Assembly (NCBI GenBank): GCA_009760855.2 | Contig: WPIO01000020.1 | Coordinates: 436,001 to 500,000, forward strand | Reading direction: 5' to 3' | DNA from: Cristatella mucedo | Taxonomy: Eukaryota > Bryozoa > Phylactolaemata > Cristatellidae | Length of the DNA stretch: 64,000 nt | In this document: in pieces, positions 33,105-42,725 of the stretch | Layout of the letters: each line of letters begins with the position of its first letter | Numbering within the stretch: position 1 is the first letter of the stretch | Notes under the pieces: model-generated | Database searches by the model: none | Seen by the model: only the letters and a program-made list of their open reading frames with translations | What the model was told of the DNA's origin: nothing | Program-made: the position numbers and the translations under genes

Positions 33105-33390
33105 CCAGCTCCGGTACGACCCGTTGCTTGACTGGTAGCCAGTGCAGGTCGGCGAGAAGTGGTGTGATTTGGCAACTGCGATGCTCACAACAGACAAGCC
33201 TAGAGTTTTGCACCAGCTGTAATCGCCTGATTGCACATGCCAGTAGGCCAGCAAGCAGTGAGTTACAGAAATCAAGACAGGATGTCACAAATGCATGGAC
33301 TAACTTAGACGTGGTATCCTTATCTAAACAAGCCCGAATTTTTGAAATGCTATGTAGCTGAAAGTAGGCAGACTTGACTGTGGAGAGGGC
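33105..33390 (-). mobile_element. LINE family 1, internal fragment
   Basis: On the plus strand: CCCGTTGCTTGACTGGTAGC, CAGTGCAGGTCGGCGAGAAG, TGCACCAGCTGTAATCGCCT, CATGGACTAACTTAGACGTG, GCAGACTTGACTGTGGAGAG. It is colinear and very close to 38,341-38,620, and encodes the minus-strand NSLLAGLLACAIRRLQLVQN block. Both ends are truncated, so it did not arrive as a normal 3'-anchored insertion or has been cut by later events. Confidence 0.9.
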
Positions 33391-33783
<393 letters not shown>

Positions 33784-33982
33784 AACTCATGTAAACACCC
33801 ACGCGCATCACAGGCATCCACAAACACAATCTCCATTTACAGGCATATCTCCACACGGACCAACATGTAATTACAGCTAGTTTACCGTTGTTCACTAGAA
33901 GAAAGCTTTCATTGATGATGTCTTCTGACACTTGCATTAGTGGCATATTCGTGCTGTAAATTAAGATGCAGTTCATTTGTAT

Positions 33983-34085
33983 AGCACCTTAAAGGATAAT
34001 AATAATAATAATAATAATAATTCACTTGATAAAGCGCCCTCAGAGAACTTAATCTCTCTCTAGGTGCTTTACATTTGCTGTAAAG
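33983..34085 (-). mobile_element. LINE family 1, truncated 3' tail
   Basis: An AAT run (33,998-34,021), then CACTTGATAAAGCGCCCTCA, GAGAACTTAATCTCTCTCTA, GGTGCTTTACATTTGCTGTA. It stops where a SINE B begins. Confidence 0.85.
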
Positions 34086-34186
34086 TAAATCTGAATTTCT
34101 ATCCAGGCACTTCACGTATGCTGGTGGGCTAGAGCTCATGATCTCGGTCGTCTAAGGCTTAACCCTAGGCCCAACCAGGGCTATAC
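34086..34186 (-). mobile_element. SINE B copy 4
   Basis: On the plus strand: GAATTTCTATCCAGGCACTT, CACGTATGCTGGTGGGCTAG, AGCTCATGATCTCGGTCGTC, TAAGGCTTAACCCTAGGCCC. This is the reversed tail arm, box B and box A region. It directly adjoins the LINE tail, so the SINE replaced or joined the LINE 5' side. Confidence 0.72.
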
Positions 34187-34262
34187 AATTACATTACGAA
34201 AAGATACTTTTTATACTCAGAGGAATTAGGCATGACATCCTCAAATGCATCCAGGTGCACAA

Positions 34263-34420
34263 GTAATAATAATAATAATACATTTGTATAGCACCCTCCG
34301 AAAACTGAATATCTTTCTAGGCACTTAGCAGATGCTGTATAGAAAGCATTACCAAATGATTGGCGGTCACATCCTCAAAGCAGCAGGCATAGTGTAACCA
34401 GGTGTATGCTCATTTAACCA
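34263..34420 (-). mobile_element. LINE-like 3' tail, variant shared with 21,500
   Basis: An AAT run, ACATTTGTATAGCACCCTCC, TGAATATCTTTCTAGGCACT, TAGCAGATGCTGTATAGAAA, CAAATGATTGGCGGTCACAT, GCAGCAGGCATAGTGTAACC. Blocks are colinear with 21,500-21,650. Confidence 0.68.
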
Positions 34421-35250
34421 TGAAAGTGCCATTTCACCTGCCTGCTGTTGCTGCCAGCAGGGGCCAGGGACCAGGTGCATCAGGAGCTGAGTGAGCAGTA
34501 TCCTGTACCTCCGCTGGCTGTACTCTAATCTCCAGTTCTTCGAATGCATCCGGCTCCATACAATCTTTCTGATCAGGCTGGCTGTTTCACGACAAGCCAG
34601 CTCGTGGTGCCCCCTGACATAACCTTGGCATTGGTGCATGCAGAGGCTGTGATTCTGCCCATCGCCTTGCCGCCCGTAGGGCCCCGAAAATGCTTGTGGC
34701 ACTCTCTCCCGACTGTACGACAGGGCAACTCTGCCGTCAAAGAGGCCGGTCTCACCAACACTGTAGGTCTATGCAGTCTAGAACTCTAGTTCTCTTAACT
34801 GCTTCACGAGGTCCTCAAAGCATTTTGCAATGGCGGCTAGATCGAACGGACGAGCCTCCCAGAGCTGATCCCTCGCTGATCCTGGAGCTTGGCTCTAGCT
34901 CATCCCCTTGGCAGTCTCTCGCTGCCAAGAATTCTGAGAGCTAGCTCGTGCCGTGATTCCTGTCTGGATGACAAGCAGCTGGTATCTGCATGCCGCATAT
35001 GACCTTTGGCCTCCTCTATTTTTAGGTCTGGTCTGCCCTCCACGAATCGACTCAGCAGGTGCTCACTTGTTGTAACTGGATCTCCGTTGACAATCCGGTT
35101 CCACATTGTCCTCAGAGCTAGCCTCATCCCGTAACGGTGTCGCTATAGGTGCCTCCGACCCGTGCTCTGGCTAGCCGTGGCTGCCCTGTAGATTACCTTG
35201 ACACAGATTTCGTTCTCTCAGGGCGATACACACACGTCTCTTATTTTTAT
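34421..35250 (+). mobile_element. Possible decayed LINE ending in a hairpin-type tail (low confidence)
   Basis: Near 35,195-35,240 the plus strand shows CAGATTTCGTTCTCTCAGGG followed by CGATACACACACGTCTC, resembling the 3' end of the LINE/SINE hairpin tails. Upstream, a plus-strand frame reads PVGPRKCLWHSLPTVRQG near 34,670, loosely like the PRxWNSLP block of LINE proteins. The remainder is unassigned. Confidence 0.3.
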
Positions 35251-35629
35251 CAGCTGGCTTAAAAGAGGTTGTCGCAGCTTGATGTAGGCTGAGTGTGTAA
35301 ATACATAAGCCGAAAAGATTACAATGAAATTGGCCGTCTGCTGTCGCCTCAAACGGGTGAGAGCAATGATAGGGAATGACCCGTGTCTGCACCTGCCGAA
35401 AGAGCAGTAATAAATGTCAAAAAAGCTGACCGGAAGTAGTGCCTCTTTGGGAGGAGACCCTGGGCCCAAGATGGGATTGCCTATCCCGGCGGGTGACACA
35501 GCTCCTTAGCTGAAAATTTTTAAAAAGTAATAAGTAAATTTTTAAAAAGTAATAATTTATAAGTGCCTCAACCTCCCAGTTATTATAGAAAGGATCTCAT
35601 CCCGAATTGTGCCAGGAGTGGAACGTTAA
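35251..35629. other. Unassigned sequence
   Basis: No gene. It contains a 21-base unit (TTTTTAAAAAGTAATAAGTAA) nearly twice in tandem at 35,517-35,556. Confidence 0.4.
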
Positions 35630-36900
35630 GCTCGTCCAGGAGTGCCCCCAGGTCAGCAGGTGCTGACCTAGCTGCTGTCTACACACGGGCAGGTTTGGTC
35701 AGTTTGACCCTGACGAGGCACTATATAGGGTCGGCAGTATGCGCCGGCTATAGCGAGGGATACTTTATTTGGGACACCGTAGTGAAGTTTAACGCGAATG
35801 GCTCACGCGCGACGGTGCACAAAAACACCGCGACGTGCGTCAACAGCGTGTATTTCCGCACGGACCCTCGCGGGGGACCACCACGCCACCGCTCTGGCCG
35901 ACGTCATAATCGCAATTCTCCTTGTCTCTGCTGGCCTGGACTCGCCGTCGTTAAACTGTCACGGCCATAAACAGCAATGGCCCATAAAACGACAGCACCG
36001 CAAACGCTGGGCCATAAACTGACCTCAGCGGGAGTGCCAATGCCATAAACCCCAACGTTAGCGCCATCGGCGCATCGACTGTAAGCGCCACAAATCAGCC
36101 ACATATAGTAGGGGTAGGCTTAGTGGAGACAGAATTGCAAGAATTACAGGGTAATAGGCAGCACAGCTTGGCTTGCACACCCGCGCCGCCTAGTGCCGTC
36201 GACTTATTTGCCGAACCCAAATCGGTCGATGGCGACCCGCCGCACGCCTTCGACGAGCCCGCTTCGATACGCACGTAGCGTACCGGTAGCTATAGCCGAA
36301 CGAGACCGCGCAGAGGCCACAGGGCATCGCAGCAGAGAGAATCTTGAGTCCGTCGTCGTCGGCTGAGCCCACGAGGAGCGACGCGCACGTCGTCGCGCGG
36401 ACTAGCCGCGCGGACTCGTACGAGCCCGATCCAGCACCGTTACCGCCATGGCTGCGCGGCGGCGCTTGCTGATGCGAATGCTCGCCACGTCGCTTTACTT
36501 CCGGCAGGAAGGCGTTGCGGGTTTAAGCTCAGCTGCGCTGCCTGCCAACATCGACCGACGCCACCCCCCCGACCGCACCCCCCTGCTATTCGAGCGCGCG
36601 ATCGTCAGACATTAAAAGCTCGGCGACCATTTCCCGGATGGCAGAGGCGGCCGGAGAGCGCGAGGTAGCTACGCATTACGCCGACGTCCTTACTTGCTTG
36701 GCGCTCAACGCGCCGTTCGCGGGCTGACTTTTCGATAGGCTACGTGCCTGCCGACCTTACCCTTACGGCTGGCTTGCTACGTCCGTTGCAAACACGCTCT
36801 GCGGGGCCCTCTGTGAGAGACCGCCTTCGAGCTGCTAGGCAGCTTGCGGAATTTCGCGTCGCGTCTTTTTCCTCCTAATCGATGGCAAGGCAACTGTGCG
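35630..36900 (+). promoter_or_regulatory. CpG-rich island, candidate promoter / first-exon region
   Basis: From about 35,780 to 36,880 CpG dinucleotides are dense (for example GCGACGCGCACGTCGTCGCG near 36,380), in sharp contrast to the AT-rich, CpG-poor flanks. It is free of the LINE and SINE families that crowd the rest of the window. It contains a cluster of GGCCATAAAC-like motifs at 35,965-36,050 and an ATG in a strong Kozak-like context (ACCGCCATGGCT) at 36,448. A downstream ATG at 36,638 is followed by a donor-like GAGGTAGC. In metazoans such islands often mark promoters. That use here is inference. Confidence 0.4.
36448..36615 (+). CDS. Candidate 55-residue ORF or first coding exon
   Basis: The ATG lies in ACCGCCATGGCT, matching the vertebrate-type Kozak pattern at -3 and +4. 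The reading frame runs to TAA at 36,613-36,615. The N-terminus MAARRRLLMRMLATSLYFRQ is arginine-rich, lacks acidic residues over its first 20 positions and resembles a mitochondrial presequence. This fits a short leader exon better than a complete protein. A weak donor-like CGGGTTTAAG occurs after codon 23. I recognise no family. The alternative is a chance frame in stop-poor GC-rich DNA, which is quite possible at this length. Confidence 0.22.
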   Translation: MAARRRLLMRMLATSLYFRQEGVAGLSSAALPANIDRRHPPDRTPLLFERAIVRH

Positions 36901-37570
36901 GCGCATTCCCATTAAGCAATAAACGCGCAAGTTCAGTAGTCTTTCAAAGTAAGCTCTCGAGAAAGGTATATTTATGAATTAGTGGGCAGATTTCATTTCC
37001 AGATTTCTCGCGTTTTATCGTAGAGGAGAATATTTTTACCTGGCGTACAGCGTAGATGAAATGAGAGACCTCGCTGCAGAAACGCGTGAAACGAGCCCAG
37101 CCTCAGGTGCCCTACTTTAAGAGAATTGTGAAGACTCACCTACCGCGGCTGCTTAATGCACTGTGCTTCATTAGTATAGCACCCTAAGAGAACTTGCGAG
37201 ATAAACAAATCTACTCGCGCGACGTCGAGCGTAATGCTTGAAGCGCGACAAGGGGTGAGACGTTGGCGTCTGCTTTAATGTACCTAGACAGCTAGCGAAG
37301 TACTTACAGTAGGTATACAGATTTGATGTTTTTATTATTCATTATGCAGTTTTAGATTGAGAGATCGCTACTACGAGATGAGAATTGGTATGTAGCAAGC
37401 ACCAGGTGTGCATAGCCGCGGGCATATTCCAAAGAACTAGAAGGAATATCACACTTTATTCCGATTTGGAGAATCGACGTCGTGTACTGGTCGCGGTTGT
37501 GCTTCATACAAATCCGGTTATCGATTACAACGCATACTTATAAAGTTATAGCCGACAGACTAATATAATT
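36901..37570. other. Unassigned sequence with a small tail remnant
   Basis: No gene. CATTAGTATAGCACCCTAAG then AGAACTTGCGAG at 37,165-37,200 is a scrap of a minus-strand LINE/SINE tail. Confidence 0.4.
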
Positions 37571-37571
37571 A

Positions 37572-37722
37572 AATCATTTGTATAGCGTCGCAAGAGAACT
37601 TAATCTCTATTCAGGCGCCTTATATACGCCTCGGGTCTCGAGCCCACGACCTCAGCCAGACCTTGGTCGGGGCGAGCACCTTGACCGCTGGACCAAATCA
37701 GCTCGGCGACTACCCGACCATA
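37572..37722 (-). mobile_element. SINE B copy 5, well preserved
   Basis: On the minus strand: GTCGCCGAGCTGATTTGGTC, CAGCGGTCAAGGTGCTCGCC, CCGACCAAGGTCTGGCTGAG, GTCGTGGGCTCGAGACCC, AAGGCGCCTGAATAGAGATT, AAGTTCTCTTGCGACGCTAT, ACAAATGATT. It is one of the best copies and fixes the 5' end of the family at GCCGAGCTG. Confidence 0.92.
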
Positions 37723-37794
37723 GCCGACTTTAATGCTGACAGATTTTTGCTTCTTTTTTGCCCAGAGGTAAATCAAAACTGGTAGCGTAGCTAA

Positions 37795-38625
37795 TAATAA
37801 TAACAATAATAACAATAATAATTAGAATAATGCACTTGATAAAGCGCCCTCAGAGAACTCAATCTCTTTCTAGGCGCTTCACATTTGCTGCAAAGGGAAG
37901 AGTGGTTGAATGGTGAGTAACATCATGCTTGATAAACATGAATAACATGATAAGGGGTAGTTAGGGGTGACATGCACAGGGTCAGCATGCAAATGTGGTT
38001 AGTGGCAGCATGCACAGTGTCAGCACGCATAAGCACATCAAGGACGAATCACAGGGACCCACTAAATGCTGTCCTAAATAGGTGTGTTTTTAAGTTCTGT
38101 TTAAATGTGTTCAGGTCAGGGGATGTTCTGACGCAGGTCGGGAAGGAGTTCCAGGCTTTAGGAGCATACAAAATAAATGCATCGGTCTCCAAAGGACTTG
38201 AGGTTTGTACGAGGTATTTGTAGACTGTTGGATTCCGAAAAGCGGGTGGTACGATGCTTGGCCTGATGGGGGAGTAGATCTGAGAGATAGGCTGGAGCCA
38301 AAGAATGAAGTGACCTAAAAGTGAGCAACAAGACCTTGAAGTCGATCCGCTGCTTGACTGGTAGCCAGTGCAGGTCGGCGAGAAGTGCTGTGATTTGGCA
38401 ACTGCGATGATCACGACAGACAAGCCTAGGTGCGGAGTTTTGCACCATCTGTAATCGCCTGATTGCCCATGCCGGTAGGCAAGCAAGCAGTGAGTTACAA
38501 AAGTCAAGGCCGGGACGTCGCAAATGCATGGACCAACTTAGACGTGGTATCCTTATCTAAACAAACCTGAATTTTAGCAATGTTATGTAGCTGAAAGTAG
38601 GCAGACTTGACCGTGGAGCTAGTCA
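37795..38625 (-). mobile_element. LINE family 1, best-preserved 3' portion
   Basis: On the minus strand from about 38,530 the translation reads GLDFCNSLLACLPAWAIRRL, LADLHWLPVKQRIDFKVLLL, SLHSLAPAYLSDLLPHQAKH, TNLKSFGDRCI. After a frame change come APKAWNSFPTCVRTSPDLNT and FKQNLKTHLFRTAFSGSL. These are consecutive C-terminal blocks of CR1/L2-like reverse-transcriptase proteins. The 3' UTR (37,860-38,050) carries GTGACATGCACAGGGTCAGC. The hairpin follows (AGCGCCTAGAAAGAGATTGA paired with GAGGGCGCTT), then an AAT-rich end at 37,795-37,835. At least one frameshift makes it a pseudogene. It is the reference against which the nested and truncated copies were recognised. Confidence 0.95.
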
Positions 38626-38699
38626 TCTTCGCTCGCTCCTTATTAGTTTCAAACCATTAGCTGTCCTGTCAAAGCTGTCTTGCGTCAGCAAGCTGCTAA

Positions 38700-39190
38700 G
38701 GTTGGGAAAAACACATTCCCCAGGTAACAATTCTTCCTTTATTTATGAGTTTTCTGATCTTACTTCAACTCTGTTCACAGTAATCCCAATTCCTTGTAAC
38801 GGATGGCTTTAACATTAATTTCAATGACCCAACTGACTCCATGTATGCTGAATCTCATACATTGGCTGGTTCATTTTCTCTTGTGGCTCATGTAAATGGT
38901 CCCACTCATAACCAAAGTCAAACAATATATCAAGTATTTTCCCGCGATTGTATGCTTCCAACTTCTATCGTTACAAAATTCTGCACATCTGACCACACGG
39001 GATCTCATTCAGTCTTCAGTTTGTGTCCCCATCGGCCTCCAAAAGCACCTAAGATGTGCAAAATCTTAAGCCTTGGGCTAATACTGTGCTCGATAAATGT
39101 CGACCTCATTCATTCTGCTTACATTTTCGTCCCACCGTGTCTTCAGTATTTGAATACTGTAGCAACAATCTAGCCGATATTCTAAATCAG
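38700..39190 (+). mobile_element. LINE endonuclease-region remnant
   Basis: The plus-strand frame at 38,841-39,173 (110 codons) reads SLVAHVNGPTHNQSQTIYQV, FSRDC, ..., CTSDHTGSHSVFSL, PHRPPKAPK. This fits the C-terminal end of an AP-type endonuclease of a CR1/L2-like LINE. The family pattern there is QHVxGPTHxxGHTLDLVxxR followed by SDHxxVxFxL, where the SDH histidine is catalytic. GPTHNQSQT and SDHTGSHSVF are visible, with flanking stops. It may be the 5' part of the LINE continuing at 39,840, separated by a SINE A and a minus-strand tail. Confidence 0.75.
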
Positions 39191-39194
39191 TTCA

Positions 39195-39365
39195 CCGCAC
39201 GGTCTTAGCCCAAGGGTAGGGCGCTCCCACTTCACGACTCGAGTCGTAGATTACGGTCATGCAGTCTGTAATCCTCAATTACCAGATGCAACTAGCGGCA
39301 ATGGCCACAAAAGCTCTTCTGCAGCAATGTAAATGAGGCTATTAAACCATCTGACCTCTATTTAC
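39195..39365 (+). mobile_element. SINE A copy 6
   Basis: On the plus strand: GCACGGTCTTAGCCCAAGGG, TAGGGCGCTCCCACTTCACG (A-box side), a decayed B region, ACTAGCGGCAATGGCCACAA, AAGCTCTTCTGCAGCAATGT, AAATGAGGCTATTAAACCAT, CTGACC. The tail AAATGAGGCTnTTAAA identifies the family. Confidence 0.78.
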
Positions 39366-39839
39366 ATTTATTGAGTTTGTTCTTGGGACTAAGCAGATTG
39401 TGCGCCTTCGGCAAGATGGCGTACCATGGCTTACTACAGACACTTAGCTTTCTAGGACTACTTAGCAAATACTTGAGTAAGCATAAAAAAGACTGACTGC
39501 ATTGACAGGCATGCAAGAAATCTTGTAGATCCATAGTACCAATCAATTCCAGCGAAGGCCAAGTCTAGCTTCTATAAATAGGCTTTGGTATTACGGTGAT
39601 AAACAAAATGCTGATACCGGCTTTTTAAATGATCTAAAACGCTCGTAAGTCAGCACCGGACACAGTAATCCTTGTGATGCTCTAGCAGATCGTCTCTTTA
39701 GCTTCTTTTTGTAAGCAAGATAATAAAAATAATAAAAAGTAATACATTTGTATAGCATCCTCAGAGAACTTTTTGGAGCTAATCTCACTCGGCAGAGTCA
39801 GCGATGTGGTGAGTATACAGCTAATTTCTCAGGATTGCC
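39366..39839. other. Unassigned sequence with a LINE tail scrap
   Basis: At 39,725-39,800 the plus strand shows an AATAAAAA-rich run, ACATTTGTATAGCATCCTCA, GAGAACTTTTTGGAGCTAAT, CTCACTCGGCAG. This is a minus-strand LINE tail only about 75 bases long. The rest is unassigned. Confidence 0.5.
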
Positions 39840-41100
39840 GACTTAAGGAAAGTCTCTCTAATATTCTTGATTGATCTTTCGGCAATGTTCGATACTAGTG
39901 ATCACCAAATAATGCCATAGCATATAAAGCAATGGTTTAGGTCCTATTCCAGTGGGAAATTTCTGAGCACTGATATTTTAACGGGTAGCAGCCATCTGAG
40001 GAGCCTTTACAGTGCCTCAGGGTACTTCAGGGATCTGCGCTCGATCATCTTTTTCAAAGATACTACTCGCCAATATAATCGCGAAGAAAATTCTACGCTT
40101 TTATCTTAAGCAGCAGTACCTGTGCTTTGACCTCTCCGTGACGTCTCACACGTCGTGCTCCATCAGCCTCGCTGCTACATGTATCTCTATTAGTCGCACT
40201 TGGATGACAGCAACATTTCACAAATTGAATGACGATAAAATTAACTTGCCAGTCATAGGAAGCCTTGCGGTACTCACAACATTGATAAATTAACCCTCAA
40301 AATGAATTCTGAAAGCATATCTACAGTAGCGTCTGCACGAAAATCTTTGCGTCAAGTTCAAAAGTGAGCATTCAACGGACGATCACATCAGCCCCATAGC
40401 CAAGTCTGCTTACTTTGAGCTACATACAATTGCGAAAAATCAGGCTTGCTCAGACAAGGTCCGCCAATCTGGTTCATTTGTGACATCCGTCTCGAATTCT
40501 GTAGCTCACTACTTACACAAATTCCAGCCTAAGCTAGAAGATGCCTAAAGTTAATGTAAACCGCCTGAGATAGGCTAGCATGTTGTGAACGTCATCGTTG
40601 ACACAGCACAACCACCGATTCTCCTCACCGACTTGCTCTGGCGCTCCACTCGGCAGCACTTCAAGGTTCTGTCACACAATTTTTACGTCCCTTTGTTCTT
40701 TTGCTCCAGCGCACCTATCCTTACTACTTACCAAGCAGGCTAGGCAACATACCACTCGCTCTTCTGACTGAAGTCTTCTTGTTGTGCCTGTCGCCAACCT
40801 CAAATCGTTAGGGGACCGCACCTTTAGTTTTTGTGCTCCCAAAGCCAGGAACTCACTTTGATTGACTTTACCATAGCCCCACTCCCCCGCCACGATGCCA
40901 CGACATTTAAAAAAGAAGAAGCCAGCTGCGCTTCTGTTCCTCATAGCATTTGCCGGGCCCATATAAAATGTGTGCTGAAGCATGCCGGTGCTGTGCATGC
41001 TATCGCTAACCAACTGACAAGCTTCCTTTCCAACTCATTCAAAGTGTCCATTGGCAGATCGATTTCTCTAAGAGCGCTATAAAAATATAATATTGTTGTT
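39840..41100 (+). mobile_element. LINE family 1, reverse-transcriptase remnant to 3' end
   Basis: In order on the plus strand: LIDLSAMFDTSDHQIM-type text (equivalent to the LLDLSAAFDTVDH block of the reverse-transcriptase palm), QWFRSYSSGKFLSTD (fingers/palm WFxSYLxGR), a decayed GSLRG...YTT region, SHLDDSNISQIE-type text (WMxxNxLxLNxxKTE), QVQK...DHISPIAKSAYF, and PTLLAPAHLSLLLTKQARQH-type text. The tail ends at GATCGATTTCTCTAAGAGCG then CTATAAAAATATAATATTG. Many stops and frame changes mark an old copy. Its order agrees with 62,040-64,000. Confidence 0.82.
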
Positions 41101-41228
41101 ACAATTGTTAAAATGGTTAACGTGGCCGCATCCGTGCTCATCCACCCTAGCTGAGCTACTGCAGGTTAGCACTCTTCATTTTAGGCTTAGCTTTACAGGC
41201 CGCTCTCGTCGGCATTGGGCTGAAGTAA
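41101..41228. other. Unassigned spacer
   Basis: Nothing recognised. Confidence 0.3.
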
Positions 41229-41375
41229 ATGTTAGGCGATTGAACAGCGTCGTTTACGTAGCAGTAGGAGAGCCTCAATGGATTTCACTTTGCAATATAG
41301 GATCGTCTGCTACATGATTTGAACTCATGACCTGGACGTGAAATGAGATTGCCTCATCCTCCACACCCCCGCCCC
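41229..41375 (-). mobile_element. SINE A copy 7, decayed
   Basis: On the plus strand: TAGGCGATTGAACAGCGTCG, TTTACGTAGCAGTAGGAGAG, CCTCAATGGATTTCACTTTG, CAATATAGGATCGTCTGCTA, CATGATTTGAACTCATGACC, GAGATTGCCTCATCC. The order is that of SINE A in reverse, with strong divergence. Confidence 0.62.
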
Positions 41376-41479
41376 TGCTCAGATCCAGGTGCTTTCAGCT
41401 TCGTTCGCGAGGTACGCCTGGAGTAGGCGCGAGCGAGTAAGTGTAAGTAATACTTATTCACGTGGATAAAGAGCAAATG

Positions 41480-42160
41480 CAGGGAGCGTCTGGCTTTTTT
41501 GATTTGCTTCAAGTGCTGCTGAGTGCCGGGGATGCTGCGGTGTCCGTTCGACGGACGATCTCTCGCATTAGGTGCATAGCAGGGCATGGTGTCCAAAGGA
41601 TTGGGCTACCGGCACGGCGGCACTGTTCGAGCACTATGCAATGTGCATTGTAGAGAGTTAAGCCAGAGAGTGGAAGTGAGCGTCCGGAAAGTGAGCGACG
41701 CATCGACCTCGAGGTCGATGCGTCGCTAGACATACGTTGTCTGAAGTGGCCAGGAAAACGTGGGCAGCAGCGAAGCTCGGAGACGTCGCCTTTTCGACCC
41801 GAAAGCACGCGAAACCGAGGGCTGGCGACGCCGCCTGTGCCGAGTCGGCCAATAGAAGCGGTCGGTATTCGACCGGCAGCACTACGGGCGATGCAATCGC
41901 GGACGCAGCAGTGCGTGCTGTCGGCGTTGACTTGTCAAACCACTGGCGCCCACCCGACAGCCAGCGCAGGGGGCCGGTAGGCTGGCAGTGGCGCGTGGCC
42001 GCTCGACCGATGGTAGGATTCTCCGTTCGCCGATTGCAGTCGACTTCGTCTTAGAGCTAATGGCTCGGCGAAAAAAATAACAGGAGCGTTGATTCATCGC
42101 TCCAAGCTGCTTCGCCAATGACGGGAAAGCCAAGAGCAGCAGCCGAGCTGGCGCATAATG
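41480..42160. promoter_or_regulatory. Second CpG-dense patch, function unknown
   Basis: CpG-rich and free of SINE and LINE sequence, with several overlapping frames of 63-105 codons on both strands that have no recognisable domain. It contains the 34-bp perfect palindrome at 41,694-41,727. It could be an island-type promoter, but there is no direct sign of a transcription start. Confidence 0.25.
41694..41727. repeat. Perfect 34-bp palindrome with no spacer
   Basis: The left arm is AGCGACGCATCGACCTC. Positions 41,711-41,727 are its exact reverse complement, meeting at CTCGAG. All 17 pairs match and the pairing stops abruptly on both sides. Confidence 0.97.
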
Positions 42161-42610
42161 GCCGAGGGAAATGGCGCACGGCGGCGTCGTGCTTTTCTAG
42201 GCTTCATTTACTACATCCTGCTGCCTAGTGGCAGAGAGAGAATTGACATACCTCGAGTGTCTACACGCGAGGCCTTCAGGATGTCTGTACAGACATACGT
42301 GGCTGCTATACTAGTGACGACGCATGCATTCGCAATTTTGTAATGGCGTTCTCAGGAATCTAGCGTTGCACATCCTGTGCCGCACAAAACGCTGGGCTCG
42401 AAGGTAGATATTTTAGCAGCCTGCCGGATGCTGCATGGGCGGTACAAGGAGAGCAACAGCGTCGACGTCTGTCTCAGAGATGGTCAGCAGCGTAGGAGCA
42501 TCGCCGTACGAGCTACGGAAACTCTCTGCTGCTCGAGCGCTAGTCCTCGCTTCTGTCCTGCAGCAAACCGCTGGTTCTCAGCCACGGGAATAAGAGAAAA
42601 TATGAAAGAA
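42161..42610. other. Unassigned sequence
   Basis: Only short frames (61-79 codons) without recognisable motifs. Confidence 0.35.
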
Positions 42611-42725
42611 ATATAATTCCTTTGTAAAGCGTCCAAAATGAACTCAATCTCTATCCAGGTGCTTTCCACACGCTGCTGGGCTAAAACCTACGACCTCGGT
42701 CGCTAAAGACGAGCACCTTACGTAT
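42611..42725 (-). mobile_element. SINE B copy 6
   Basis: On the plus strand: TAATTCCTTTGTAAAGCGTC, CAAAATGAACTCAATCTCTA, TCCAGGTGCTTTCCACACGC, TGGGCTAAAACCTACGACCT, CGGTCGCTAAAGACGAGCAC, CTTACG. This is the reversed tail hairpin, B box and A-side sequence. Confidence 0.8.
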
